Assembly (NCBI GenBank): GCA_036521415.1
Contig: DATDHU010000065.1
Span: 1-64,000 of the forward strand
Reading direction: 5' to 3'
DNA: 64,000 nt
Origin: DASXMT01 sp036521415
GTDB lineage: Bacteria; Actinomycetota; Acidimicrobiia; Acidimicrobiales; RAAP-2
Positions within the stretch are counted from its first letter, which is position 1. Each line of letters starts with the position of its first letter. The position numbers and the translations under genes are program-made. A model generated the notes under the pieces. That model had not been told where the DNA came from and did not search any database. It was given only the letters and a program-made list of their open reading frames with translations. Of the stretch, positions 16,342-24,313 are shown in pieces.

Positions 16342-17669
16342 GACCGCCGCTTCCGGCGGCTGGGCGCGTCGCCGGTGAACTCCGGCTGGTCCCGGTACCA
16401 GGTGAACGAGAGCCCCCCGATGTGTACGAGGTCGCCGTCCTTCGCTCCGGCCCGGCCCAGCAAACGGTCGACACCCAGCCGGCGCAGCCGGTCCTGGATG
16501 TAGGCGGCTGCTTCGTCGGTGGTGACGTCGTTCAGCGAGACGGCCCGCTCGGCTCCCTTGCCGATCACCTCGAAGACGCCGTCGCCCACCTTGTCCACGA
16601 CGATGCCGGCCGGAAGGGGCCGGTGGATCACGATGGTCCCGTCCCCCTCGGGCACGGCGGCCCGGGCCTCGGTCACCAGCCGGGACAGGGCGCCGAGCAG
16701 CTCGGGAATGCCCTGGCCGGTGACGGCTGAGATCAACAGGTCGGGGACGAGGGTCCCAGGGGCCCCTGCGCCGCCGATCACGTCGGCTGTGGCCCCTGCG
16801 CCGCCGATCACGTCGGCCTTGGAGCCGACCACGAACCGGGGGCGGTCGAGGAGCTCGGGGCGGTAGCGCCCCAGCTCATCGAGCAAGACCCGACCCTGTT
16901 CCCGCGGGCTGATACCGGTCACCGGCTCCAGCTCGAGCAGGACCAGCAGCACCCGGGCCCGGGTGACGTGGCGAAGGAAACGGTGCCCGAGTCCCTTACC
17001 GTCGGCTGCCCCCTCCACCAACCCGGGGATGTCGGCCACGGTGAAGTTGACGTCCTCGGCCGTGCGCACCACTCCCAGGTTGGGCTCCAAGGTGGTGAAG
17101 GGATAGTCGGCGATCTTGGGCTTGGCCGCCGAGATGCGCGAGATGAGGGTGCTCTTCCCCACATTGGGGAACCCGACCAGGGCCACGTCGGCCACCAGGG
17201 CCAGCTCCATGTCGTACCACTGCTCGTGGCCGGTCTCGCCCTGCTCGGCGAAGGCCGGGGCCCGGCGCCGGTTGCTCAGGAACGAGGCGTTCCCCCGGCC
17301 GCCGCGCCCACCCTCGGCGGCCATCCAGCGGTCGCCCGGTCCGACCAGGTCGGCGAGCACGGTCCCCTCGTTGTCGAGAACCTTGGTGCCCACCGGGACC
17401 AGGACTTCGAGATCGGCTCCCTGGGCGCCATGCTTCTTCTTGCCCCCGCCGTGACCTCCGTTGGCCGCCCGCCGGTGGGGATGGTCCCGGAAGGCCAGCA
17501 GGGATGACTGGTTGGTCGTGGCCACCAGCCACACGTCCCCTCCTCTGGCACCGTCGCCGCCGTCGGGGCCGCCTTTGTCGACGTGGGCCTCCCGCCGGAA
17601 CGAGACCGCGCCCGCCCCGCCGTCGCCCGCCTTCACATGGATTTGTACTTCGTCGACGAAGCCGGACAT
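16338..17669 (-). CDS. obgE: Obg-family GTPase
   Basis: Ribosome-associated GTPase, 443 residues. The Gly-rich Obg fold (about 1-158: GGDGARGGDVWLVA, GGHGGGKKKHG) is followed by the G domain with G1 GFPNVGKST, G3 DIPGLVEGAADGKG and a G4 of form SKAD, and then a C-terminal OCT domain. Right after G4 there is an in-frame 10-residue duplication (DVIGGAGATA/DVIGGAGAPG). The ATG at 17669 is seven bases after TAGGAT with no Shine-Dalgarno. Longer in-frame starts upstream add no conserved residues. First gene of obgE-proB. Confidence 0.95.
   Translation of the reverse strand: MSGFVDEVQIHVKAGDGGAGAVSFRREAHVDKGGPDGGDGARGGDVWLVATTNQSSLLAFRDHPHRRAANGGHGGGKKKHGAQGADLEVLVPVGTKVLDNEGTVLADLVGPGDRWMAAEGGRGGRGNASFLSNRRRAPAFAEQGETGHEQWYDMELALVADVALVGFPNVGKSTLISRISAAKPKIADYPFTTLEPNLGVVRTAEDVNFTVADIPGLVEGAADGKGLGHRFLRHVTRARVLLVLLELEPVTGISPREQGRVLLDELGRYRPELLDRPRFVVGSKADVIGGAGATADVIGGAGAPGTLVPDLLISAVTGQGIPELLGALSRLVTEARAAVPEGDGTIVIHRPLPAGIVVDKVGDGVFEVIGKGAERAVSLNDVTTDEAAAYIQDRLRRLGVDRLLGRAGAKDGDLVHIGGLSFTWYRDQPEFTGDAPSRRKRRS
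16762..16817. repeat. 30-bp in-frame tandem duplication within obgE
   Basis: An identical 26-bp word (begins GCCCCTGCGCCGCCGATCAC) occurs at 16762-16787 and 16792-16817, a period of 30 bp. It duplicates ten residues immediately after the G4 nucleotide-specificity motif. Confidence 0.92.
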
Positions 17670-17676
17670 TCCGTCG

Positions 17677-17682
17677 ATCCTA
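17677..17682 (-). promoter_or_regulatory. -10 box of obgE (near-leaderless)
   Basis: TAGGAT on the minus strand, seven bases before the ATG at 17669. Confidence 0.5.
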
Positions 17683-17765
17683 GCGACCGAGCTACGTCGT
17701 CCCTGTTGGTGGGCTATGCGGGCCGTGCCGGCCCCAGCCGTCGACACCGGGCCCATGCGGGCCCG

Positions 17766-18560
17766 TCAGGACGCTTCGAGGAGGTCCCGGCGCAGCCGGT
17801 CCATCGGCTCGGCCACCCCGAGACGGTGCTCGAGCGCCGCGTAGCTGCCGTGCTCGGCCCGTACCTCGCCGAGGAACTGCACCATGGTCTCGGGAGCGGC
17901 GTGCAGGATGGCCGGAGCGAACTGCTCGACGACCTCGGCCGCGTCGGCGTAGTCCCCCTTCAGCCGGGCCAGGAGCTCGTTCATGGCCGGGCCCGAGAGG
18001 GCGTAGTCCTCGGCGATCACCGTATCGGGTACACCCAGGAAGGCCAGGATGAGGGCGGAGAGGACGCCGGTCCTGTCCTTGCCCGCGCTGCAGTGGAAGA
18101 CGGCGGGGAGCGCGCCCGGCCCGGCCAGGATCTCGATGGACCGCTTCAGCACGGCGGACCCGCCCGACAGCATGTCGGCGTAGCGGGCAGCGACAAAGGA
18201 GGCCTCGGCCCACGACGGCAGCTCCTCGGGCGAGGGGAGGACGTCGGTGAGGGGCAGGCTGTGGTAGGCCACCGGCAGTGCGTCGACGGGGAACGATCCC
18301 CGCTGTTCGGCCTCGTCGATGGTGCGTAGGTCGATGACCGTGGCCAGTCCCAGGTCGCTCAGCAGCGAGCGATCGTCCTCGCTCAGCCGGCTGAGGCCGT
18401 CGGCCCGGAACAGCCGGCGCCAGCGCACCCGGCGCCCGTCGGCTACCCGGTAGCCGCCCAGATCACGGAAGTTCACGCACCCATCGATGGGCAGCCGGCG
18501 GGTGGGCTCGGCGCCGCCGGGCTCCACCACCGGCGCGTCGGCACGCTCGCTCGAGGTCAC
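17766..18560 (-). CDS. Tyrosine-protein phosphatase (DSP/PtpB-like)
   Basis: 264 residues, Y_phosphatase3/PtpB-like family. The N-terminal motif GCVNFRDLGGYRVADG is diagnostic. The P-loop HCSAGKDRTGVLSALIL carries the catalytic Cys and Arg, with extra Lys and Asp as in mycobacterial PtpB, which can act on phosphotyrosine, phosphoserine and phosphoinositides. GTG start at 18560; it lies between rpmA and obgE, an insertion into the usual rplU-rpmA-obgE order. Confidence 0.88.
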   Translation of the reverse strand: MTSSERADAPVVEPGGAEPTRRLPIDGCVNFRDLGGYRVADGRRVRWRRLFRADGLSRLSEDDRSLLSDLGLATVIDLRTIDEAEQRGSFPVDALPVAYHSLPLTDVLPSPEELPSWAEASFVAARYADMLSGGSAVLKRSIEILAGPGALPAVFHCSAGKDRTGVLSALILAFLGVPDTVIAEDYALSGPAMNELLARLKGDYADAAEVVEQFAPAILHAAPETMVQFLGEVRAEHGSYAALEHRLGVAEPMDRLRRDLLEAS

Positions 18561-18588
18561 GGGCGGACGCGTACCGGGCGATACCCGC

Positions 18589-18843
18589 TCAATCGGGGGT
18601 GATCACGTCGACGAGCTTGCGTCCCTTGCGGTGCCCGAATTGCACGGTGCCGTCGGCCAGGGCGAACAGGGTGTCGTCGCCGCCACGGCCCACGTTGATG
18701 CCGGGATGGAACTTGGTTCCACGCTGGCGCACGATGATGGCGCCGGCTTGCACCGAGGTGCCGCCGAAGGTCTTCACGCCCAGCCGCTGGGCATTCGAGT
18801 CCCGTCCGTTTCGGGTGGAACCGCCACCTTTGGTCTTGGACAT
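18589..18843 (-). CDS. rpmA: 50S ribosomal protein L27
   Basis: 84 residues, full length. MSKTKGGGSTRNGRDSNAQR is the L27 N-terminus that reaches the peptidyl-transferase centre, and GTKFHPGINVGRGGDDTLFA follows. AAAGGAG lies eight bases before the ATG. Downstream partner of rplU. Confidence 0.97.
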   Translation of the reverse strand: MSKTKGGGSTRNGRDSNAQRLGVKTFGGTSVQAGAIIVRQRGTKFHPGINVGRGGDDTLFALADGTVQFGHRKGRKLVDVITPD

Positions 18844-18878
18844 TGCACTGGCTCCTTTGAGGCTGAAGAGGCTGCCGG

Positions 18879-19193
18879 TCAGCTCGCCGACGAGATCGCA
18901 GTGATCTCGATCGTCGAGTAGCGCTGGCGATGGCCCCAGCGCTTCGACTGGTTCGACTTGTTCTTGTAGGTGAAGCCGCGGATCTTCGGCCCGAGCTCCT
19001 CGCCGACCACCTGGGCGGTGACCGAGGCCCCGGCCAAGGCTTCGGGCGTGGCCAGGACGGTGTCGCCGTCGACCAGGAGAACCGGGGTGAAGGCCACCTC
19101 GGCGCCGGGGGCCTTGCCCAGCAATTCCACGCGGAGCTGTTGGCCCTCGGCCACGCGCTCCTGCTTGCCTCCGGTCTTGATCACGGCATACAT
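18879..19193 (-). CDS. rplU: 50S ribosomal protein L21
   Basis: 104 residues, the usual size. MYAVIKTGGKQERVAEGQ at the start and YKNKSNQSKRWGHRQRYSTI near the end are L21 signatures. No Shine-Dalgarno precedes the ATG. TACAGT (19208..19203, minus) lies nine bases upstream and could be a -10 giving a leader of two or three bases. Confidence 0.97.
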   Translation of the reverse strand: MYAVIKTGGKQERVAEGQQLRVELLGKAPGAEVAFTPVLLVDGDTVLATPEALAGASVTAQVVGEELGPKIRGFTYKNKSNQSKRWGHRQRYSTIEITAISSAS

Positions 19194-19205
19194 AAGGGCG
19201 ACACT

Positions 19206-19323
19206 GTACCAGCTGGGCCGGACCCCTCCGGGCCGGCCGTACCAGCTGGACCGGACCCCCCGGGCCGCACGTACCAGGCGGACCGGACCCCCCGGGCCGG
19301 ACGTACCGGAGTGGGCCGGACCC
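19206..19323. repeat. 32-33-bp tandem repeats between rne and rplU
   Basis: Copies start at 19206, 19239, 19271 and 19303 (the last partial), each beginning GTACC and containing GGACCGGACC-CCCGGGCC. The array fills the whole spacer from the rne/rng stop codon to the putative rplU -10 box. There are no unique spacers, so it is not a CRISPR. Confidence 0.9.
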
Positions 19324-21345
19324 TTAGAACTCGCTCTCGTCGAAGATGATGCCGCGCCCGGCGCAGACCTCGCAGATCTTCGACATCGACTCGATCAGGC
19401 CCTCGGACACCCGCTTCCGGGTCATCTCCACCAGCCCCAGTTCGGAGATGTCGAACACCTGGGTCCGGGTCTTGTCCCGGGCCAGGGCCGAACGGAGGGC
19501 GCTCCCCACCTTGTCCCGGTTCTCGCGGATCTCCATGTCGATGAAGTCGATGACGATGATCCCGCCGATGTCCCGCAGCCGTAGCTGGCGAGCCACCTCT
19601 TCGGCCGCCTCCAGGTTGTTTCGATAGACGGTCTCTTCGAGATTGGTCTTCCCGACGTTCTTGCCCGTGTTGACGTCGATCACGGTCAAGGCCTCGGTCC
19701 GGTCGATGACCAGCGAGCCCCCCGAGGGCAGGAACACCTTTCGGTCGAGAGCCTTGTGGAGCTGCTCGTGCACGTGGAACCGCTCGAAGATGGGCAGTGC
19801 CTCCTCGACCGGGTCGTAGTACTCGACCCGGTCGGCCAGCTCCGGGTTGACTGCGCCGACGTAGTCCCGGACCTGCTCGTAGAGGGCCAGGTCGTCGATG
19901 ACCACGCCCCGGTACTCGCGGTTGAGCTCTTCTCGGATCACCCGCACGGCGATGTCCGGCTCCTGGTAGAGGAGGGCGGCGCCCGTGCCCTTGAGGGCAT
20001 CGGCGGCAATGCCCTCCCACTCGGCCACCAGGCGCTCGACGTCGTTGCTCAGCTCTTCGGCGCTGGCCCCGGCGGCTGCGGTGCGGACGATCAGGCCGTG
20101 GCCCTTGGGCCGGACGGCGTCGACGATCTTGCGCAGACGCTTGCGCTCGCCGTCGTCGAGCCGCTTGGAGATGCCGTAGGCGGTGGAGTTGGGGACCAGG
20201 ACCACGAACCGGCCGGGGAGTGAGACCTCCTGGGTCAGGCGGGCGCCCTTGGCCCCGATCGGGTTCTTGGTCACCTGGCACAGGATGGTCTGGCCGGGCC
20301 GGAGCACCTCTTCGATCCGGGGCTGGCCCGAGGCACCCGATTCGACGTCGTCGGTGTCATAGCGGACGTCTCCTCGGTAGAGGACGGCGTTCTTGGGGGT
20401 GCCGATGTCGATGAAGGCTGCCTCCATCCCCGGGAGCACGTTCTGCACCCGGCCCCGGTAGATGTTCCCGTCGATCTGGGTGTCGTCGTCGGTGGCCCGG
20501 GACACGTAGTGCTCCACCAACGTGCGACCCTCGAGCAGCGCGATCTGGGTCAGGTGGGGTTGCACGTGGACGGCGATCATGTACCGCCCGACCGCCTTGC
20601 CCCGGCGTTCCCGGCCGCCACGCCGGCTCGACGGCTTGGGGCCGTCGCCGAGCACCTCGGCCGGGTCCGATCCCCGGGAAGCCTGTTGGCCTCGGCCTGC
20701 CGGCTTCTTCACGTCGGTCGCCGCCATGGCCTGGCTGCTGTCGCCGCGGGCGCGGTCGCGGGGGCCGCCGTTGCCCCCGGGGCGCCGGCCGTTGCCCATC
20801 TCGGCGCCACGAGGAGCGGGCTCAGGCGCCGCCACGGGCGATCCCGGCCGGGTGTCCCCGATCTTCGGCCGCGGCATGGCCGCGGCCGGGGTCACCGGAC
20901 CCCCTGTCGCCGACACCGGCGGACCCGCGGTCGAACGCATCGGGTCAACCGGTTCCGATCCCCCGTCGGCGGCGGTGGGGTCGGGCCTACCGGCCACCGC
21001 CGAGCCCGCCGGGCCCACTGCGTCGCCGTCACCCTGGCCCGCAGTTGCCTGTGGGTCGGGACCGCCACCCGCGCCGCCGGCACCGCTCCGACCGCGGCCG
21101 CGCCCGCCTCTGGACCCGCGGCGGCGGCGGTTCTGGCCCGTCTTCGGTTGACCACCGGTCTCGCCGTCGATCCCCCCGTCCTCGGCGGCTACGGGGCTGG
21201 CGTCGACTGTGCCGCTTACCGGTTGCCTGCTGGTGCCTTCACCTGTTTCCGTCCCACGGACGGTGTCGTTCTCGATGGGCGCGGTCGGAGGCCCCTGCGT
21301 TTCCGCCGAGGTCTCGACCGGCTGCCCGGTCGGTGCTTCTGACAT
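19324..21345 (-). CDS. rne: Ribonuclease E/G
   Basis: Endoribonuclease for rRNA maturation and mRNA turnover, 673 residues. The first ~250 residues are low-complexity (Gly/Arg/Pro/Ala), as in actinobacterial RNase E. S1 domain: RGRVQNVLPGMEAAFIDIG. The catalytic DNase I-like core has metal ligands in LTVIDVNTGKNVG and IIVIDFIDM. The Zn-link is CEVCAGRG near the C-terminus, where the protein ends, so a long C-terminal degradosome scaffold is absent. GAAGGG lies upstream of the ATG. The gene sits upstream of rplU-rpmA, a conserved actinobacterial position. Confidence 0.93.
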   Translation of the reverse strand: MSEAPTGQPVETSAETQGPPTAPIENDTVRGTETGEGTSRQPVSGTVDASPVAAEDGGIDGETGGQPKTGQNRRRRGSRGGRGRGRSGAGGAGGGPDPQATAGQGDGDAVGPAGSAVAGRPDPTAADGGSEPVDPMRSTAGPPVSATGGPVTPAAAMPRPKIGDTRPGSPVAAPEPAPRGAEMGNGRRPGGNGGPRDRARGDSSQAMAATDVKKPAGRGQQASRGSDPAEVLGDGPKPSSRRGGRERRGKAVGRYMIAVHVQPHLTQIALLEGRTLVEHYVSRATDDDTQIDGNIYRGRVQNVLPGMEAAFIDIGTPKNAVLYRGDVRYDTDDVESGASGQPRIEEVLRPGQTILCQVTKNPIGAKGARLTQEVSLPGRFVVLVPNSTAYGISKRLDDGERKRLRKIVDAVRPKGHGLIVRTAAAGASAEELSNDVERLVAEWEGIAADALKGTGAALLYQEPDIAVRVIREELNREYRGVVIDDLALYEQVRDYVGAVNPELADRVEYYDPVEEALPIFERFHVHEQLHKALDRKVFLPSGGSLVIDRTEALTVIDVNTGKNVGKTNLEETVYRNNLEAAEEVARQLRLRDIGGIIVIDFIDMEIRENRDKVGSALRSALARDKTRTQVFDISELGLVEMTRKRVSEGLIESMSKICEVCAGRGIIFDESEF

Positions 21346-21366
21346 CGAATTCCCTTCTCGTACTGT

Positions 21367-22218
21367 TCACGATGCACGCCCGCTGGCGCACACGGCGCGG
21401 TCGGGGCCCGGCGGGACAGCCCCGATTGCGAGGGGCTCCCATCGGGCGCCGTCGCGCTCGATCCACTGTTGTGTCCGACAGACCCGGTCGAGAACCGGCA
21501 CGGTGTCGGTTGCGCCCAGGCCTACTCCGGTACGGTCTGTTCCGCCGCCGTCCACCCTGGGCGAACGGCCCACGGCATTGAGCCCGGCGAGCAGCTCTCG
21601 AGGCCTGACCCCGCGAGGCTGCGTGGCCAGCTCGGCAACGAGCTCCACTCCGGGCTCGGCTCGACGATCCAGTCCCCAGCCCACCGCGGCGGCGCCGGCT
21701 GCTTGTTCGGGAACGGACAGGGCCAGGACCGATGGGCGGAGGTCGTCGTCCTCCTGGCGGCCCTTGCGCTCCCGGCGTATGGGGACCACCGACGCCTCCA
21801 ACAAGGCGGCGGTCCGCTCCGCCAGGACCTCCCGGGTCACCCCGGTGAAATTCATCACCCACGAGCAGGATGTCACCTGCTGCTGGAGCGAGCCAATCCG
21901 AGGATCCACCAGAGCCGTCTCCGTGACGGTGATTCCCTCGGGAAGCAGGGGCGTGAGCAGGGACGGAAGGTCGTCCACGGCCACGGCGGCCGTCTCCGGC
22001 CGCTCTGGGTCGAGGGCCACGTCGAGATACTCGGCGATCGACTCGGAGCAGGTGGGGAGGGCCAGGCCGAAACTGAGCTGCGGGCGGGGCGAGAATCCCT
22101 CGGTGTAGGCCAGAGGCAGGCGGGCCTTGCGCAGCGCCCGCTCCCACATCCGGGCCACGTCCCGTTGGCTGGTGAACCGCACCTTGCCCACTTTCGAGAA
22201 GCGGAACCGGATGCGCAC
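21367..22218 (-). CDS. Radical-SAM-linked DUF2344 protein (TIGR03936 type)
   Basis: 283 residues from the GTG at 22218, which begins one base after the stop of the radical SAM gene. The N-terminal ~190 residues match DUF2344 (RFRFSKVGKVRFTSQRDVAR, LPLAYTEGFSPRPQLSFG, LPSLLTPLLPEGITV). The family almost always sits next to or fused to the TIGR03960 radical SAM protein, as here. Its biochemical role is not established. Followed by rne 21 bases downstream. The C-terminal ~90 residues are less conserved. Confidence 0.88.
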   Translation of the reverse strand: MRIRFRFSKVGKVRFTSQRDVARMWERALRKARLPLAYTEGFSPRPQLSFGLALPTCSESIAEYLDVALDPERPETAAVAVDDLPSLLTPLLPEGITVTETALVDPRIGSLQQQVTSCSWVMNFTGVTREVLAERTAALLEASVVPIRRERKGRQEDDDLRPSVLALSVPEQAAGAAAVGWGLDRRAEPGVELVAELATQPRGVRPRELLAGLNAVGRSPRVDGGGTDRTGVGLGATDTVPVLDRVCRTQQWIERDGARWEPLAIGAVPPGPDRAVCASGRAS

Positions 22219-22219
22219 C

Positions 22220-24253
22220 TCAGCCTTTCCCTTCTCCCGCCATGACGGCGGGACTCCTGTCGGCCTCGGGGACCGAGGCGGCGCCGGCCGGCGCCGTAAC
22301 CAGAAATCGTACCGGTACCTGGCCGCCGGCGGACAGATCCTGGCCGGTCCCCTGACTTCCCCCTGCTGGTGGCACCGCAGATGCCACCACGTGCTCGATC
22401 CCGAACCCGGTGCAGGCGCCGCAGTCGTAGCAGGGTGTCCAGCGGCAGTCCTCCAGGCCGTGGGCGGCAAGGGCGTCCCGCCAGTCCTGCCAGAGGAAGT
22501 CCCGGTGCAACCCGGCCGAGACGTGGTCCCAGGGCAGCGCCTCGTGCTCGGACCGGTGGCAGTAGACGCACTGCTCCAGCGAGAGTCCGTGGGCGGACAG
22601 CGCATCGGTCCACAGCCGGAGGTCGAAGTGCTCGGACCACTCCTGGAAGGTGCCACCGGCCCGCCACACGTCCTCGATGACCGCGCCGACCCGACGGTCG
22701 CCCCGGCTTGCGATGCCCTCGGCCGCGGTGGCCTCGGGGTCGTGCCAGCGAATGGTCAGACCCCGGACGCGTCGCGCTGCCTCGCGGACGAGGTTGACCT
22801 TGCGGCGGAGCTCCTCCACCGTGTTCTGCCCGAACCATTGGAACGGGGTGTCGACCTTGGGGACGAACCCGCCCACCGACGCGGTGACGGTGACGCTCTT
22901 GTGGTAGCGCTTGCCGATCTCCACGCACTGGCCGGCCAACGTGGCGATGCCCAGGGTGTCCTCGTCGGTCTCGGTGGGCAGGCCGATCAGGAAGTAGAGC
23001 TTGACCCGCCGCCATCCCTGGCTGAAGGCGGCGTCCACCGCGGCGTAGAGGTCCTCTTCGCTGATGAGCTTGTTGATCACCTGGCGCATCCGCCAGGTGC
23101 CTCCTTCAGGAGCGAACGTCAACCCGGTCCGGCGCACCCGCTGGATCTGGGCCGCCGTGCCCACCGTGAACGCATCGACCCGCAAGCTGGGCAGGCTGAC
23201 CGACACCTGTCCCGAGCACGACGGGTCATCGATGATCGAGGTCACCGTGTCCTCGATGCCCGAGTAGTCGGCGCTCGACAGTGAGGTCAGGGCCACCTGG
23301 TCGTAGCCGGTCCGATTCAGACCGTCGGTGACCATGGTGCGGACTTGCGAGGCCGGACGCTCCCGGACCGGACGGGTGATCATCCCCGCTTGGCAGAAGC
23401 GACAGCCCCGGGTGCACCCCCGGAACAGCTCCACGTTCAAGCGGTCGTGGACCACTTCGATGAGGGGCACCAACTGCTGTTTGGGATAGGGCCACTCGCC
23501 CAGGTCCGAGATGGTCCGCTTCTCGACCCGCTCGGGTGTCTCGGGGAACCGGGCGACGGTGCCGAGGAGGGTGCCATTGCCCTCGTCGTACTCGGGGTCG
23601 TAGCACCACGGGACGTAGACGCCGGGTACTTGGGACAGGGCGCGGAGGAGGGCCGGCCGCGTCCCCGGATCGGCGTCGCCGCCGTCGACCGGGTGTCCCG
23701 CCTTCCAGGCGGCCAGTACCTCGTTGATCTCGCCGATCACCTCCTCGCCGTCGCCGAGGACGAAGCAGTCGACGAAATCGGCCAGCGGCTCAGGATTGAA
23801 GGCGCAGTGTCCACCGGCCACCACCAAAGGGTCCCCGGCCGTCCGCTCGGCCCACCGCACCGGCAGGCCGGACAGGTCGATCAGGTTGAGGACGTTGGTA
23901 TAGGTGAGCTCGGCCGAGAGGTTGAAGGCCAGGACGTCGAAGGCCCGGGCGGGCAGATGGCTCTCGAGCGAGAAGAAGGGGATGCCGTTGGCTCGCATCT
24001 GCTCTTCCATGTCCACCCAGGGTGCGTACGAACGCTCGGCCACGGCGTCCGGGCGCTCGTTCAGGATCTCGTAGAGGATCTGCAGCCCCTGGTTGGGAAG
24101 GCCGATCTCGTAGGTGTCCGGGTAGACGAGGAGCCAGGCCACTGTCCCGCCGACATGTTCGGGTGACTGTGCGCCCAGCTCGCCGCCGATGTACCGGGCC
24201 GGCTTCGTGACCTGGGACAAGAGCGGTTCGATCCGCGACCAGAGGGACTCCAT
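22220..24253 (-). CDS. B12-binding-type radical SAM protein (TIGR03960 type)
   Basis: 677 residues. The N-terminal cobalamin-binding-like domain begins with LLVYPDTYEIGLPNQGLQIL. The radical SAM core has the cluster motif CTRGCRFCQAG (CxxxCxxC) at about residue 280, then MITRPVRERP and LTFAPEGGTWRMRQVINK. A C-terminal Cys-rich segment (CYDCGACTGFGIEHV) ends the conserved part. The family is conserved in actinobacteria between the mre/mrd and rne-rplU genes, but its substrate is unknown. TAAGCT lies eight bases before the ATG. No rodA gene separates it from mrdA. Confidence 0.9.
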   Translation of the reverse strand: MESLWSRIEPLLSQVTKPARYIGGELGAQSPEHVGGTVAWLLVYPDTYEIGLPNQGLQILYEILNERPDAVAERSYAPWVDMEEQMRANGIPFFSLESHLPARAFDVLAFNLSAELTYTNVLNLIDLSGLPVRWAERTAGDPLVVAGGHCAFNPEPLADFVDCFVLGDGEEVIGEINEVLAAWKAGHPVDGGDADPGTRPALLRALSQVPGVYVPWCYDPEYDEGNGTLLGTVARFPETPERVEKRTISDLGEWPYPKQQLVPLIEVVHDRLNVELFRGCTRGCRFCQAGMITRPVRERPASQVRTMVTDGLNRTGYDQVALTSLSSADYSGIEDTVTSIIDDPSCSGQVSVSLPSLRVDAFTVGTAAQIQRVRRTGLTFAPEGGTWRMRQVINKLISEEDLYAAVDAAFSQGWRRVKLYFLIGLPTETDEDTLGIATLAGQCVEIGKRYHKSVTVTASVGGFVPKVDTPFQWFGQNTVEELRRKVNLVREAARRVRGLTIRWHDPEATAAEGIASRGDRRVGAVIEDVWRAGGTFQEWSEHFDLRLWTDALSAHGLSLEQCVYCHRSEHEALPWDHVSAGLHRDFLWQDWRDALAAHGLEDCRWTPCYDCGACTGFGIEHVVASAVPPAGGSQGTGQDLSAGGQVPVRFLVTAPAGAASVPEADRSPAVMAGEGKG

Positions 24254-24313
24254 CCGACCCCAGCTTAGGGCTCGTGACCGGCTCTGGCCGCCCGCCGCCG
24301 ATACCGCTGAGCC

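Noticed and set aside
19206..19323. CRISPR array
   Set aside because: Repeats are directly adjacent with no variable spacers, and no cas genes are present.
20509..21342. 277-codon plus-strand frame opposite rne
   Set aside because: Shadow of the low-complexity Gly/Arg region of RNase E.
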